Shown here: positions 22,043 through 33,605 of the stretch, one piece after another
Layout of the letters: each line of letters begins with the position of its first letter
How positions within the stretch are numbered: the first letter of the stretch is position 1
Assembly: GCA_013423385.1 (NCBI GenBank)
Contig: BLZA01000020.1
Location: 62,001-126,000 of the forward strand
From: Naganishia liquefaciens
Taxonomy: Eukaryota; Basidiomycota; Tremellomycetes; Filobasidiales; Filobasidiaceae
DNA: 64,000 nucleotides
Reading direction: 5' to 3'
The notes under the pieces: model-generated
What the model saw: only the letters and a program-made list of their open reading frames with translations
Database searches by the model: none
What the model was told of the DNA's origin: nothing
Position numbers and translations under genes: made by a program

Positions 22043-23309
22043 CTACAACTCGACCCGCATCGCCACCATGGCCGCGCTCAGGAAGCCCGTCGCAAACATC
22101 CATCGCTCCCGCGTGGCCGCATCGTCCACAATCACCGCGGCACTCGCCGTGCGCAGACGTCGGCCGTCGTCGTGGAAGAGCACCTTGGGGTTCGTGCTAT
22201 TCACGGGCAAGTACCACACGATGCTCGGGTTCAGAGCCGTCGCATTGCGGGACGTCTTGGCGAGCTCGGCCGCATGGGTCAGCCCGGCGTTGAGGTATCC
22301 CCGTTCGTGGTCAAACGAGGATGCGTAAAACGAGGGGTTATCAAGTGTCGTCGGATGCGGGATTGACCGATGCAGTGTCACGGGATCGGTCAACGTCGTC
22401 CCGAGATGAAGCACCCCACCGGCCGCAGAAACGAGCAATAGTTGCCCGTCCGGTCCGTGTCCAAGTCCATTACAATTATGCAGACCGTCCATCTCGACGC
22501 GTGCGTCCACGGCCGGGGAATCCAGGGAAAAGGTAACCCTCACGAGCGTCGTTTTCGGTCCGAGCGGATGGGAAACGACGTCTTCGATGAAGCGCATCAA
22601 GCCATCACGGTGGGCATGATCGTTGGTCACGAGCAATTCGCCGGGCGCGAGCGAGTAGATATCATTCGGCGTGCGAATCAACGGGTGACGGATCGATCGC
22701 ACGTACGTAGCCTTGTTGCTGCCGATAACATGATGAAAGACTTCAATCCGCGATGCGACAATGTCTTTGGGCGTACGTGAAACCGGAAGAGGCATTGCCG
22801 GCGCATGGTTGACGGCGTGGATGTAGATGGCCGACGGGTTCGACGGGTCATCGATGATATCAATCCCGTGGGTGACAAACGCGCCCTCGAATCCCTCCAG
22901 CGTCAGCCTTGTCGCTGTAAACGTCTAACAAAGACGTCAGTACATCTCTACCTCTCCCTCTCCCTTCTCAACCAACCTTTGGATTCACCACCACCAATCC
23001 CCCCCTCCTTGCATCCACCGGCACCCGCTCAGGCCCCTCAAAATGCCCCAAGGGGGGAAACCAATCCAACCGTGTCTGTTCTTCCCCCTGACACGCCGTA
23101 AACAGCATCCCGGACCGCACATGATGATGTACATCCTCACACTGCGTCGTCCCCGGGATCGTCCGCACTGACGACTCCGCCGTCGTCGTCGACAAGGGAA
23201 TCGACGTCGGAAAGACCCCGAGCACGGAGAGACGGTTGTACACGGGCGGGCCGTAGAGGGCGCCGACGAGAGCGATGAGGGCGAGTATGAATCGTGTAGT
23301 GCGTGACAT
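22043..23309 (-). CDS. Paraoxonase/arylesterase-like six-bladed propeller protein, copy 1
   Basis: Two exons (23309-22977, 22924-22043), predicted 404 aa. A membrane anchor or signal (FILALIALVGALYGPPVY) opens the protein. Family landmarks of the PON calcium-dependent lactonases/arylesterases are visible: CEDVHHH (Glu-Asp Ca ligands), IYIHAVNHAP, NDIYSLAPGELLVTNDH, GLHNCNGLGHGPDG and TLDNPSFYASSF (Asp-Asn). The intron falls after VVNPK, before TFTA, exactly as in the paralogue at 62.0-63.2 kb. It lies 208 bp upstream of the PDC start on the same strand. The substrate is not inferable. The right DupA block starts about 430 bp upstream of its ATG. Confidence 0.85.
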
Positions 23310-23984
23310 GGTGGTGTGCTTGTCCGCTGGACAAGTGACAGCGAGGACGCGCTCGATGCTTGTCGTCTATGCATGCAAGGAGACTTTGGGGCTCCTGACT
23401 CGGGCTGGAACCGGCTCGGCAATCGTTCGGTCCGGGCAATCGCAGGCGGATTAGTCAGCGGGCGCGCTCGGGGATGCCGTTCCATCGCGGGCTTTCGTTT
23501 GACGCCCGAGTCGTGAATCCCTGCGGACCCAAGGGAGGCGAATGGACCCAACGTTACAGAGTCGTATCGTGTTCGAGTCAGCAAGCAGAACTGTTGGGAA
23601 TATGCCTTCAACACATCGTACCCTTGTTGTCCGACCCTTCTACTTCATGTCCTTTAACATCAATAGGTCAGTCCTTGTCTGATACAGCCAACCGAAACCA
23701 TTTGGTGGCAGCAAGGCTTTGACGGTAACTATAGAGACGTCCAGCTTGCCTGCCCTTTCCCTTCTCTATGTCCGAATCACGCACGTTATCGCTACAAATC
23801 GCTGGCTGATACCTATGCTCGTGTGCTTCTGACGGTGTGGTGATTTACCTGGACTTGCGCGGTCACGTGGTGGGGATGTTTAGGATGGCGAATCGGTTGG
23901 GTGAATATCCGCGAAGAGTACCACTCCATCTTGTCGACATTCGTATCATGCATATCCATGCTTGTCCTTCTATACAAAGCAAGT

Positions 23985-24560
23985 ATCATTTGCAAAGGCT
24001 ACAGCCAAAGATAGAGTACAAGCATAGATAGCATTAATGAAATGTACGTTTCGACTTTACGTGTATATATTCCGGCTGGAAGACCCACCCACGTCACAGC
24101 CATCAATCCATGCATGAATTCTAGCTTCTGGTCGAGGCTTTGAGCTTGAGGCAGCGTCTGTCCATATGCCGATGCGGCTTTGCCAAGCGAAATCGAGCCA
24201 ATAACGCGATTCACCCTGGTCGTGGCGACAGCCTTGGTCGCTGCCGCGTGATCCAACGCTGGACTACCGATGGGGAAAGACATTTTTGCCGCTCTGTGGT
24301 GACGAAGATGTGAATGCTGGGGGCCTTGTCCAGGATACCACGACGGAAAGGCATGGTGTTGTGGCGGGGGAGGTTGCGACGGATTTAAAAACGTGCGTCA
24401 AGGTCACGGAGGACGGCCGTCGAATTTCGTCTATTGGCTTCCTGGCAAGGATGGACTCATGAGAGGACTCTGTCCCTGCTGGGGAGTCGCCGATGGTGAA
24501 GAGCGGCCGTTGGCGCCAACGTGAATTCTGAGCATCTGCTTGAGCGATGCAGAGACAGCC
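23985..24560 (-). pseudogene. Relic of DCP1 exon 3 (right)
   Basis: Counterpart of the relic at 13.87-14.37 kb, on the minus strand, with the same DCP1 blocks (start near CTCAAGCAGATGCTCAGAATTCACG, end near CTCAAGCTCAAAGC) and further decay. It has no intact frame. Confidence 0.7.
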
Positions 24561-24764
24561 GACGATGGAATTCAAGCATAGATAACAAGAAAAAAGTTCA
24601 CGTCTCGAGTCTCGACAACTATGTCGGGTTCTATATTACACTAGATTACATGACATCAGAATGTCAATCACGAATCACTGGCAAGCATCAAACAGCCATT
24701 CTTCATGCCATCATCCAGCAGCCATTCTTCACGCAATCATCAAGCAGATTCCCGTTCATCAGGC

Positions 24765-27700
24765 TCACCCTCGGCCGCCACCTCGTCCCCGACCGCTCCA
24801 TACGCTACTGCCAATACCCATTCCCCTGGTGATGCCAGTCTTGCCTCCATCTTTGCTTTGGTGCCCATTGACTGCTTGATGCGCCGTTTCCGGTCTCGGG
24901 CCACCTCGAACGCCTGCCCTTGGCTGCATCGGGCGAGGTTGAATGGCTTGAAGCTGACCATAGGTTGGCAGCGGCGGGAATGCTTCACCAGGTTGCTGCC
25001 GGTGAGGCAATGGGTAGGGCGTTCGCGGCGCAAAAGACATTGGCGATGGACCGGCATGAAGTTGACCCAGAGCCATCACAGGTGCTCGATGCATTCCGAG
25101 CGGAGTCACCGGTGGTCGATGTATCCCGAGCGGAGCCTGGTGTAGATACTGCACATTTTTATACACATCGATCAGAGCAAGCATTTCCCAACCGGCTGGG
25201 TTCTTCTCCAGTCTGCTGATCCGCGCATTCTCTTGCTTGATTCTTTGGTTGAGCGACTCGGCAAGGGCGAGCCACTGGGCGTGGACAGGACTCGGTTGTC
25301 TCTTGGCCGGACGATCGAGGAGAGCAAGTGTGATTTCCGCCACCAAACGCGCACGCCGCTTGGCAAAGCCTTTACCCTTGGGCATTCGCTTCCGCTGTCC
25401 ATCTGCCGTATCCTTGGACTGCTCGTCGTCTTCATTCTCACTGTCGGAAGCATCCTCCACCTGGGGCAGGTTCTGGTCGATGTGCGACCGCGCCTCGGTG
25501 GATGGCACTTGTTGACAGTGGTCCGATGGAGACTGGAGCTGTGCCGACGCGTCAAGAGGCTGCGTCTGCACTGAAGGAGCTTCGTTGTCGCCAACAGCGT
25601 TGGCCAGGTGCTGCTCGTTTCCGTCCTTGCTGGGCACGGGATTGTGACGAGAAGAGTTGAGCGTAGCGCTTGCACCGGTAGGTCGAGCGGCGAGGCCGGA
25701 GGGCTGTGTTTGCATCTGGGAAGACTGTTGCATAGTGATGCACGACGCGACGGGCGACAAGATGAGTCTCTTGCCGTCTTTCTCTGCTTTCGACCGATCA
25801 CTCACCTTGGGGGGTAGGGCACCGGCTGGAAGCTGAGTGAGAAGCATCCCAGGTGGCACATAGAGCCCGTTCGAAGGAAGCCGAGGCCGCGACTGCCCAG
25901 ACAAATCGATCAAATCGATCCTCCCAGCCGGCCGGGTTCTTCTCCATTCTGCTGATCCGCGCATTCTCTTGCTTGATCCTTTGGTTGAGCGACTCGGCAG
26001 TGGCGAGCCAATGGGCATGGACAGGACCCGGTTGTCGCTTGGCCGGGCGATCGACGAGAGCAATGGTGATTTCCGCCAACAAATGGGCACGTTTCTTGGC
26101 GAAGCCTTGGCCTTTAGGCCTTCGCTTGGGTTGGCCATCTGCCGACGATTTGTGCTGCTCGTCGTCTTCATTCTCGCTCTCGGAAGCGGATTCCAGCTCA
26201 GGCAAGGCGCACTCAAGCTCTTCGGTTTGCAAAGGCGCCTCGGTGGATGGCCGATGTTCCTGTTCGGGGGGAAGTGCCATAGTCTGAGACGGCTCGTCAA
26301 AAGGCTGCTTCTGGGCGCAGGAAGCTTCGCTCTTGCCAACCGCAGTTGACAGTTGCTGCTCGTTTCCGTCCGTCTTGGTGGCGGGATTGTGACGAGAAGA
26401 GTTCAGCGCGACTTTTGCAGCGACAATGGGTCGAGAAGCGAGACCGGAGGATTTTGTTTGTGTCTGGGAGGCGCGTCAGGCGATGCGATGAGCGTCTTTC
26501 CGTTCTTTTTGGCTTTGGGCTGAGTACTCACCTGAGGCCTATGACGAGAAGAGTCCAGCGTCGTGCCCGAAGAGTTCGCAGGCAGAGGCAGAGAACTAGG
26601 GGATTCCATCAACTTCGCGGAAGGTTCAGCGGAAGCCTTTGTGGAGGAGACCGGTGTTTCGGCAGATACGTCGGTGAATGTGCGCGTCTCCTCGCCCTCT
26701 CGCTTGCGCTAGTCATCTGCGCACTCCTTGGGTCCCTTGACCGCCGAGGTAAGAGCCCCAGAAGCAGGTCCTACCTCAGACAAGCACTGGTCGATGTGCG
26801 ACCGCGCCTCGGTGAATGGCTTTTCGTTACGAGAATGTACGCTCGACGGAGACTGGACCCGAGCCGGCTCGTCAAGAGGCTGATTCTGGGCCTGAAAATC
26901 CTTGATAGCAACAACAGCATTCGACAGCTGCTGCTCGTTCCCATCCTTCTGTGTTGCGGGGTTGTGACGAGAAGAACTGAGTCCGACTTTGGCAACAGCA
27001 GGTCGCGGAGCAAGATAGGTGGACTGTGTTCGTGTCTAGGAAGCGCGTAAGGCAATACGATGAGCGTCTTTCCGTTCTTCTTGGCTTTGGGCCCATCACT
27101 TACCTGAGGCCTGTGACGAGAAGAATTCAGCGAGGTGTCCAAAGCATTCGTAGGCAGGGATGGAGGACAAGGAGACTCCATCAACTTCGCGGAAGCCTTC
27201 ACGGAAGATTGCGCAATGGCGACAGGCTTCGCGGCAAATTCGTCGGTGACTGTGCCCTTGTCCTCGGCCATTGGCTTGCGCGAATCATCTGCCTGCTTCT
27301 TGAGCTCCTTGACATCCGAGTCTTTGGCCCCAGAGGAAGAATCCACCTCAGGCAAGCGCTGGTCGATGTGCAACCGCGCCTCCGTGGATGACTGCTGTTC
27401 TTGTTGGTCCGACGGAGGCTCGAGCTGCGCCGACGCGTCAAGAGGCTGCTTTTGCGATGGAGGAGCTTGGTTATCGCCAACCGCGTTTGGCAATCGAGGC
27501 TCGTTTCCGTCCTTGTTTGGCACGGGAATGTGACAAGCAGACCTGAGCGCGACTTTGGCAGTAGTAGGTGTAGGAGCAAGATCAACGGAGTGCATTTGAG
27601 TCTAGAACGTGCGTCAGACAATTCGATGAGCGTCTATCCGTTCTCCTTTGCTTCGGGCTGAGTACTTACCTGAGGCCTGTGACGAGAAGAATTCAGCGAT

Positions 27701-30700
27701 ACGCCCGAAGGGTTCGCAGGCGGAGACAGAGAGCTACGAGACTGCACCGACATCGCAGAAGCCTTCGCGGAAGAGTTCACGGTGGAGACAAGCTTTTCGG
27801 CAGATCCGTCGATGACTGCGCTCTTAGCTTCGAGCATTCGCTTGCGCCGTTCATCTGCCGGTCCCTCAGGCTGCTTCGCCGTTTCGTTCTCGTTGCGAAC
27901 AGGCTGTTCGGGAGGTATGTCGATGAGTGCGAGGACTTCCCAATTCTGGCTGTTAATTTCAAGCGCCTTGACTCTATCATTCTCTTTCTTCAGGTCGCCG
28001 TTGAGCCGGAGTGCCAGTGCTCTCCAAGCTTTGTGACACTTCTGTTCGGCTTCCATTGCGCCAAAAGAAGGTCGTCTCGCTGTCAAATTCTCGAACCGGT
28101 GAAGCAGCCGCGCACGCGCAGCGTTGTAGCCGTGACCTTTGCGGTGCGGCTGTCGTCTCGACAAGCGCCTTCTCGCGTCATGAAGCAACAATGGGCAGTA
28201 CCCAAGCTCCTGGTGCACCTGTGGTCGGTTGAGGGTCTCTAACAAAGGGCCCGCCTTCGCAATATCCAAGCCGAAGACCAGTCTGACGAAGTCGCTGACG
28301 ATGACTTCCCGGTTGAGAGCAACGGCGGGATGTCCGATAGCCATCTTCAGAATCTGGTTCCAGTCGACTTGCGGTAGAGCGTAGACTGCAGGTTGCATTG
28401 CCAATCGCTGCGACAGTTTGAGTGCCGCCGTGTCGCTGACCATTCGGTCATCCAAGATTCGCCAAACGCCCTTGAGCACCCGGTGATAACCACGGCGAGC
28501 TTTCTCAAGGAGTATTTGGCAAACCTCGAGGTGGTCAGGCTTCGGCGCGGCGGCAGCTATAACTTCGACTTCAGGTCGCGTGGACTGGACGACCGGCAGG
28601 TACCGATCAGTGGCCTCAGTGTATTCCGAGATGCTGTTGACACAGACTGCAGACGCTGACGCAAGGGTTGGCGCAACGGCGGCTTCAACACTGTCATGTC
28701 GCTTGAACGAGACGACCGGCAGGTCCCGGTCGGCAGCGTGGCTGTTCTCCGAAATACCGTTGTTCATGGCTGGAGGCGTAGGCGCAACGGCAGTCTCAAC
28801 CTTGTCTTCTTGCTTGGATGAAACGAGCGGCAGGTCTCGTTCAGTGGCTTGGCTGTTCTCCGAAGTACCGATACAGGCGGCAGGCGCTGCCGGTAGGGCC
28901 GGCGCTACGGCAGCTTCAACTTTCTCTTCTTGCTTGGACGAGACGTTTGGCAGATCCTCATCAGTAGCTTGATTGTTCTCCGAGATGACCGGCGGGTCTT
29001 CATCGGTAGCTCGGCAGTCCTCCAAGGCACCGTCGCTCAAGGCTACAGGCGCAGGCGCAACAGCGGTCTCGACCTTGTCTTCTTGCTTGGACGGGACAAC
29101 CGGCTGGTCCTCATCGGTGGCTTGGTTGTTCTCCGAGACACCGTTGTCGAAGGCTGCAGGCGCAGGCGCAACCGCAGCTCCAACCTTGTCTTCTTGTTTG
29201 GGCGAGACGATCGGCAGGTCCTCATCGGTAGCTTGATAGTTCTCTGAGACGGCCGACAGACCCTCATCGGTAGCTTGCTTTTCATTCGAGACGACCGGTA
29301 TATCCTCGTCGGTAGCTTGGTTGTTCTCCGAGGCACCGTTGCTCAAATCTTCAGGCCCGGGCGCAATCGCAGCTCCAACTTTGACTTTTCGCTCGTACAA
29401 GACAAGCGGTAGGTCCTTGTATAAGACAACCGACAGGTCCCGATCGGTGGCATCGTTGTTCTCTGAGATACCGTTATCCGAGGCACCGTTGTTCAAGGCT
29501 TCAGGCGCAGACGCAGGTGTAGGGGCAACGTGAGCTGCAACTTTGACTGGTCGCTTGAACAAAACGACGGGCAAATCCCGGTAGGTGGCGTGATTGTTCT
29601 CCGAGATGCTGTCAACACAGATTGCAGGCGCTGCCGATTGAGCTAGCGCAACGGCAGCTTCAGCCTTGACTTGCTGCTCGGACGAGACGACCGACAGGTC
29701 CCCTTGCGTCGCTTCGTCGGCCTGTTCAGGCGCTTCGACGACGCGGATTGCGGTCTCCGTTCCCTCCGCAGCGACTTCTTCGACGTTTTCCGCAGCCGGT
29801 TCCTTTGTCGCTTCCACCGAGCGGTCCACGAAGACAACCTTGATGATCTCCACCGGTCGTTCAACGATCTTGTCCTGGTAGACGACGATCGGTTCTCCGA
29901 GGAAGATCATGGCACGCTCGATCTGCTTCGCCAGCTTGTCGCTCATCGCGGGCTTCCTCGCTCGCCTGCCGGCGCGGGCGAGCAGGATCAACATGACTTT
30001 CGACGCTAGAGAGACAACGGCGATGATGACGCGCTGATCCAGGTATTGCAACAGATCAGCGTTTCGAGATGGCTATGATTCACCATGGAAGGTCATCAGG
30101 CGTTGCGCGGGAACGACAGTACAGCCGAACTTACGGAGTCATGCTGTGAAGTGTTCCGGGAGGCGTTCAGGTGTTCGAGGTGGGAAATTCGCGCGCTAGG
30201 AGGTGTAATAGGCCCTCTGTAGATCGTCAAGCCGGTCTGTCATTGTCAACGGGAGATGAGCATTTGATGCGCGAAGCGGTGGTGTCGTCCGCTGTCTCTT
30301 ACCGGGTCATTTCGCAAAGCATGCATAACCTTGTAACTGAACGCGATTCGCTGATCACGCAAGGTCTTCTTGTCTCGGGCCAGCTTGTCGTCGTCTTGCT
30401 GTTTCTTCGCTTCGGCGTCCGCTGTGTCTTGCTTGAGCTTGCGTTCCAACGTGTCCAAGAATGCCGCTCTCTCGATGTCGGCTTCGTTCTTGCGCTCGAG
30501 CTGGTCAAGCAGAATGGCTTCTCGGGCCTGGTAAGCTTCGAGAGCGGCGAGAGCGGTAACGGTATCGTTCGACGAGGGCGATCCATCCGATTCCAAGTTG
30601 ACTCGGAACCATCCGATCTCGATGACAGAGTCCTTGCCGAGCGTGAGGGTGATGCCGGCCTTGCGAGCGGCGACCTCGGAAGGGACGAGTGTCGCTACTT

Positions 30701-30983
30701 TCTTGATGCGGAAAGGGTGCGAGTCATGCGTGACGGGCGCCGCGTGATGCGCACGCATGCCGTTTCTTGGCATCGACGAGGCGGATGCACCGGAAGCGAA
30801 CATGGCGGAGGCTTGCGCGGCGAGCGTGACATTGTTGGGAACGTTGGTGATGTTGGTGATGTTGGCGAGGGCGTTGATCATGTCGTTGTCCACAACGCCG
30901 AGGAGAGCTTGTCCGTGAACAATGCTCAGGCAAGAAAGCCCGATCATGCGTCGGCCGCGAGGTGTAGTCTTCATGACGTGCAT
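24765..30983 (-). CDS. DupA right copy: large membrane protein of unknown family, extra module
   Basis: Exons mirrored from the left copy: 30983-30303, 30236-30135, 30072-27670, 27601-27104, 27035-26775, 26708-26532, 26463-25806, 25715-24765. Order of parts: hydrophobic N-terminus, Asn-rich lumen-like segment, coiled coil (LEQ/ERKNEADIERAAFLD), membrane helix (RVIIAVVSLASKVMLILL), about ten copies of a ~37-residue acidic/Pro/Ala repeat, then WE-x-LALID modules. Exon 3 (801 codons) is fully open, unlike the left copy. An extra ~1-kb module (exon 7 plus intron 25805-25716) gives three modules instead of two. In exon 7, just after GW in the middle module near 25915, two bases are missing compared with the other modules, so the frame needed for exon 8 is lost unless an unseen intron repairs it. 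The protein may therefore end at about 25.8 kb. No known family recognised. Confidence 0.62.
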
Positions 30984-31690
30984 CTTGCGTGTGGGGGGGG
31001 GGGGATGGAAGGAATGGGTACGAGAAAGAAAAGGAAGAGATCACGAAACAGCAAGATCAAGAAGGACACGCCTTGATGTAAACAAACGCGACGACGCGAG
31101 ACGTGGTGCCAAGACGGATGGTGCGAGGCGCCCAACACCTCGCGCGCTTTGGTCTGCATCATCGTGCATTCATGTCATAAGGGTGTATTGCTGACAAACC
31201 AGGCGCTCGCAGCGCGTACAGACCCCTCAAGAGGCGATGCAACTCACCTTGACGACCCTTGACCGCTCGCACCCCTCGTGACCTGATGCGATGTGACCCC
31301 CTCCACGTCTTGAGGCCCACTCTGACCTCGTCCAACATGACTTTCCTATTTGGGTATGAGTTGCGCGATGAGGTGAGCAGAACATGGGCCGGCTGCCGAA
31401 GAGATGTGCGACGAAGCCGAGAGGAGAAGGGAAAGCATGTAGGATAGGAGGCAGGAGGGGAGGTGCCATACCAACGGAATGCCAGATGCCAGATAAGGTT
31501 GAGATCCAGATAGTAATGATGAGGTCTATACGCGACGCGGGATTGCATGCAAATAAAGCTGTCATACCTAGTTGACTTGCTAGTTGTAACATGTTAAAGC
31601 ATAAAGAAGAGAAGCGAGGTCGACATCTTCTCCTCTCCTGAAGAAGCAACGACGATCCGCGGCGATCGAGCAGGAAAGGAGGCGGGCGTG

Positions 31691-32373
31691 ATGGCGATGG
31701 TGCTGGTGAGTCCGCCGTTGATGGTGTTGTCGTCGCGATTTCCCTGCATTCCTTGCTGGCTTCCCATTCATTTTCATTGTCGTCCTACACCATTTGGGCT
31801 CTCGCCTCTTCCTTCAAGATTCTTCTCATCAGCCATCACGAAGGTAAGTCTCTCCTAATTCGCGCATCGCTCACTTGTACTGATGCTTTCGCTCGGCTCC
31901 ACTGTGCTATTTCTGATCTTCACACCCTTCATCTACACTCTTCCCGTTCCCCGTCAACACATAGCAGCCCGACTTGCCGAATCGATCAAGCACTCGAAAC
32001 GAAATCAAGCGGACGTGACGAACGTGACGACGTGATACCGGTTGATGTGACCAGGATGACCAGAAGACTGTCGATGGAGATGTCGACAGGAAGCGACACT
32101 TGGGTAAGTTGTTCCAGCAGAGAGCAGGGAGAACGTCGATGTCATAGAGCTGATTGCCTATCGAGGATATCGCGATTTGTAGTCGGAGCGGATTCTGACC
32201 CGTTCCATAGCCCTGGAAGGATGCTGTTCGTGCAGTGCCGTTCGGTGAGTCCGTTGATGCTGCTGATCGACGGCCTCTCATCACTTCCCAGGATCCCTAT
32301 CGCCGGTACCCGGGTAGGCTCGCCGTCGCCATGCGAGCGGACTGGCGAGGCCGATACGCTGAAACGGCCATGA
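31691..32373 (+). pseudogene. DupB right copy: small gene, unknown, probably damaged
   Basis: Mirror of 7066-7743. Shared pieces: PLMVLSSRFPCIP, LASSFKILLISHHE, ARLAESIKHSKRNQADVT, FVVGADSDPF and a C-terminus ERTGEADTLKRP with TGA 32371-32373. Intron borders GTAAGTCT (after HHEG), GTAAGTTG (32104) with TTGTAG, and GTGAGTCC...CCCAG are present. A TGA follows the VTNVTT block where the left copy has CGA, so this copy is probably also impaired. Function unknown. Confidence 0.25.
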
Positions 32374-32529
32374 GTTTTAAAAGTTGATTTGCGGGATTTG
32401 GCGCTTTCAGCCTTCTACGAGCACACAGCGATTGCAGAGATCGCTCGTAATCCCGTTCAAAGTGTGGGAATCATTGTGAATCGCTGTGCTGGAAGCTCGG
32501 GAGAAGGACTGCGATAGGAGACGTGCTAA

Positions 32530-32940
32530 TCACCGCCGATCCCCTTGAACAGGATCTGAAACACACAGCAACTCGTACGTCCAATCGCAGACGACGCAGA
32601 CGTCGCAGCGAGGCGATCGGGAACGCGCCCTGACGGCGGAACCAACAGTGCATTGAGTACCGGCCGGGGCTCCTCGACAGGCGACAGCTTTCTCCGCCTC
32701 GGCTTTCGCATCGTCACCCGTCAAGAGCGCATCGGTTTGCACCGGTGCTTGCAAGCGGACGTCCCGAAAACCGGCATGGCGGTCCTGGAATGCTGGCGAA
32801 TCGCAACCTCCTCTCGCGCGGCAAGCAGAGACGAGACCCTTCACGCATTTGTTCCATGACGGCGAAAGCAAAGCTTTGGGCTTCGGGAGTGTTGGGATAA
32901 GTGCAACTTTCTGACAGGGACGTTTTCCGGCAAGCGGGAA
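32530..32940 (-). CDS. DupC right copy: small Cys-rich ORF, unknown
   Basis: An ORF ending at 32530 reads RCDVCVVCDWTYELLCVSDP near its C-terminus, preceded by GGCDSPAFQDRHAGF and LLTGDDAKAEAEK; in the upstream frame there is KTSLSESCTY. The left copy preserves the same frames with conservative changes. The acceptor used on the left (TTGCAG) reads TTGCCG here, so splicing may differ or the copy may be inactive. No domain recognised. Confidence 0.28.
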   Translation of the reverse strand, partial: FPLAGKRPCQKVALIPTLPKPKALLSPSWNKCVKGLVSACRARGGCDSPAFQDRHAGFRDVRLQAPVQTDALLTGDDAKAEAEKAVACRGAPAGTQCTVGSAVRARSRSPRCDVCVVCDWTYELLCVSDPVQGDRR

Positions 32941-33009
32941 AGGGTGATGGACGAGATCGGATAAGGAGGAGCCACGAGCTGGGGTTGCGCAGAATACAAT
33001 CAGCTATAC

Positions 33010-33330
33010 GATCTCCATGGCTCAACCGTTACTCTGTGTATGGGGAATACTCAATCAAGATATCGTCGGCATTGTACGTATGATCTTAGGTGTGCAGAAT
33101 AGAGGATTTACCGTTGCGCCGGCGGCAAATAGCATATGCTATTGTAGACCGGCCAAAATGCTCTTTTCTTTGGAAGTTTTACAAGCAAGATATCATCGGC
33201 ATTGTACGTGTAACCATTGGTCTGCAAAAGAGCAGTGGACCAAAGACCGAAGTGAAGCAAGTCGTGTGTCGATGTTGCGGCGGACCCAAGATCAATGGCT
33301 CGTCTACCCGCTTATCCTGTGGGTTTTCCT
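33010..33330. repeat. Inverted remnant of the DCP1 3'-end repeat
   Basis: Minus-strand counterpart of the 5.7-6.5 kb tandem: GGCTCAACCGTTACTCT, CAAGATATCGTCGGCATTGTACG and, again, CAAGATATCATCGGCATTGTACG, then a TGTCGATGTTGCGGCGG block that best fits unit 1. It marks one side of the circle junction. Confidence 0.6.
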
Positions 33331-33376
33331 CTAACATTCTGCTGATGAACTCTTCGGATTACCGATGCCCGTCTAG

Positions 33377-33605
33377 GCATCCAAGCCTCCTTCCCTGCCG
33401 AAGATAGCCTCTTCAAGAGCGCTTTCACGCCCTCACCGGCAACGACAACGCCAGGCACAGCTGCAGACTTGGTCGTGCATTATCCGTGAGGCCGGAACGC
33501 GAGGGCCGTGGAAGAGCCGTATCGTGATGCTGCGACGCCGTTGTCGTTCAAGGATGTTCCGTTGCGGTTCATGGAGGAAGGGGTTTGGTGGCCCCTGCTG
33601 TAGCA
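33377..33605 (+). pseudogene. Copy of the last exon of the b561 gene
   Basis: After a CGTCTAG acceptor-like sequence, GCATCCAAGCCTCCTTCCC starts a clear copy of b561 exon 8 (left: GCATCCAAGCTTCCTTCCC at 15596), including CCCTCACCGGCAACGACAACG and the GGCCGGAACGCGAGGGCCGTGG block. The rest of the gene is absent and a stop interrupts the frame (CATTATCCGTGAGG). It continues into copied 3' flank up to about 34.15 kb. Confidence 0.75.

Noticed and set aside
30993-31003. Run of 11 G in the right DupA upstream region
   Set aside because: A simple homopolymer where the left copy has a mixed C/T tract on the sense strand; probably slippage, no feature assigned.
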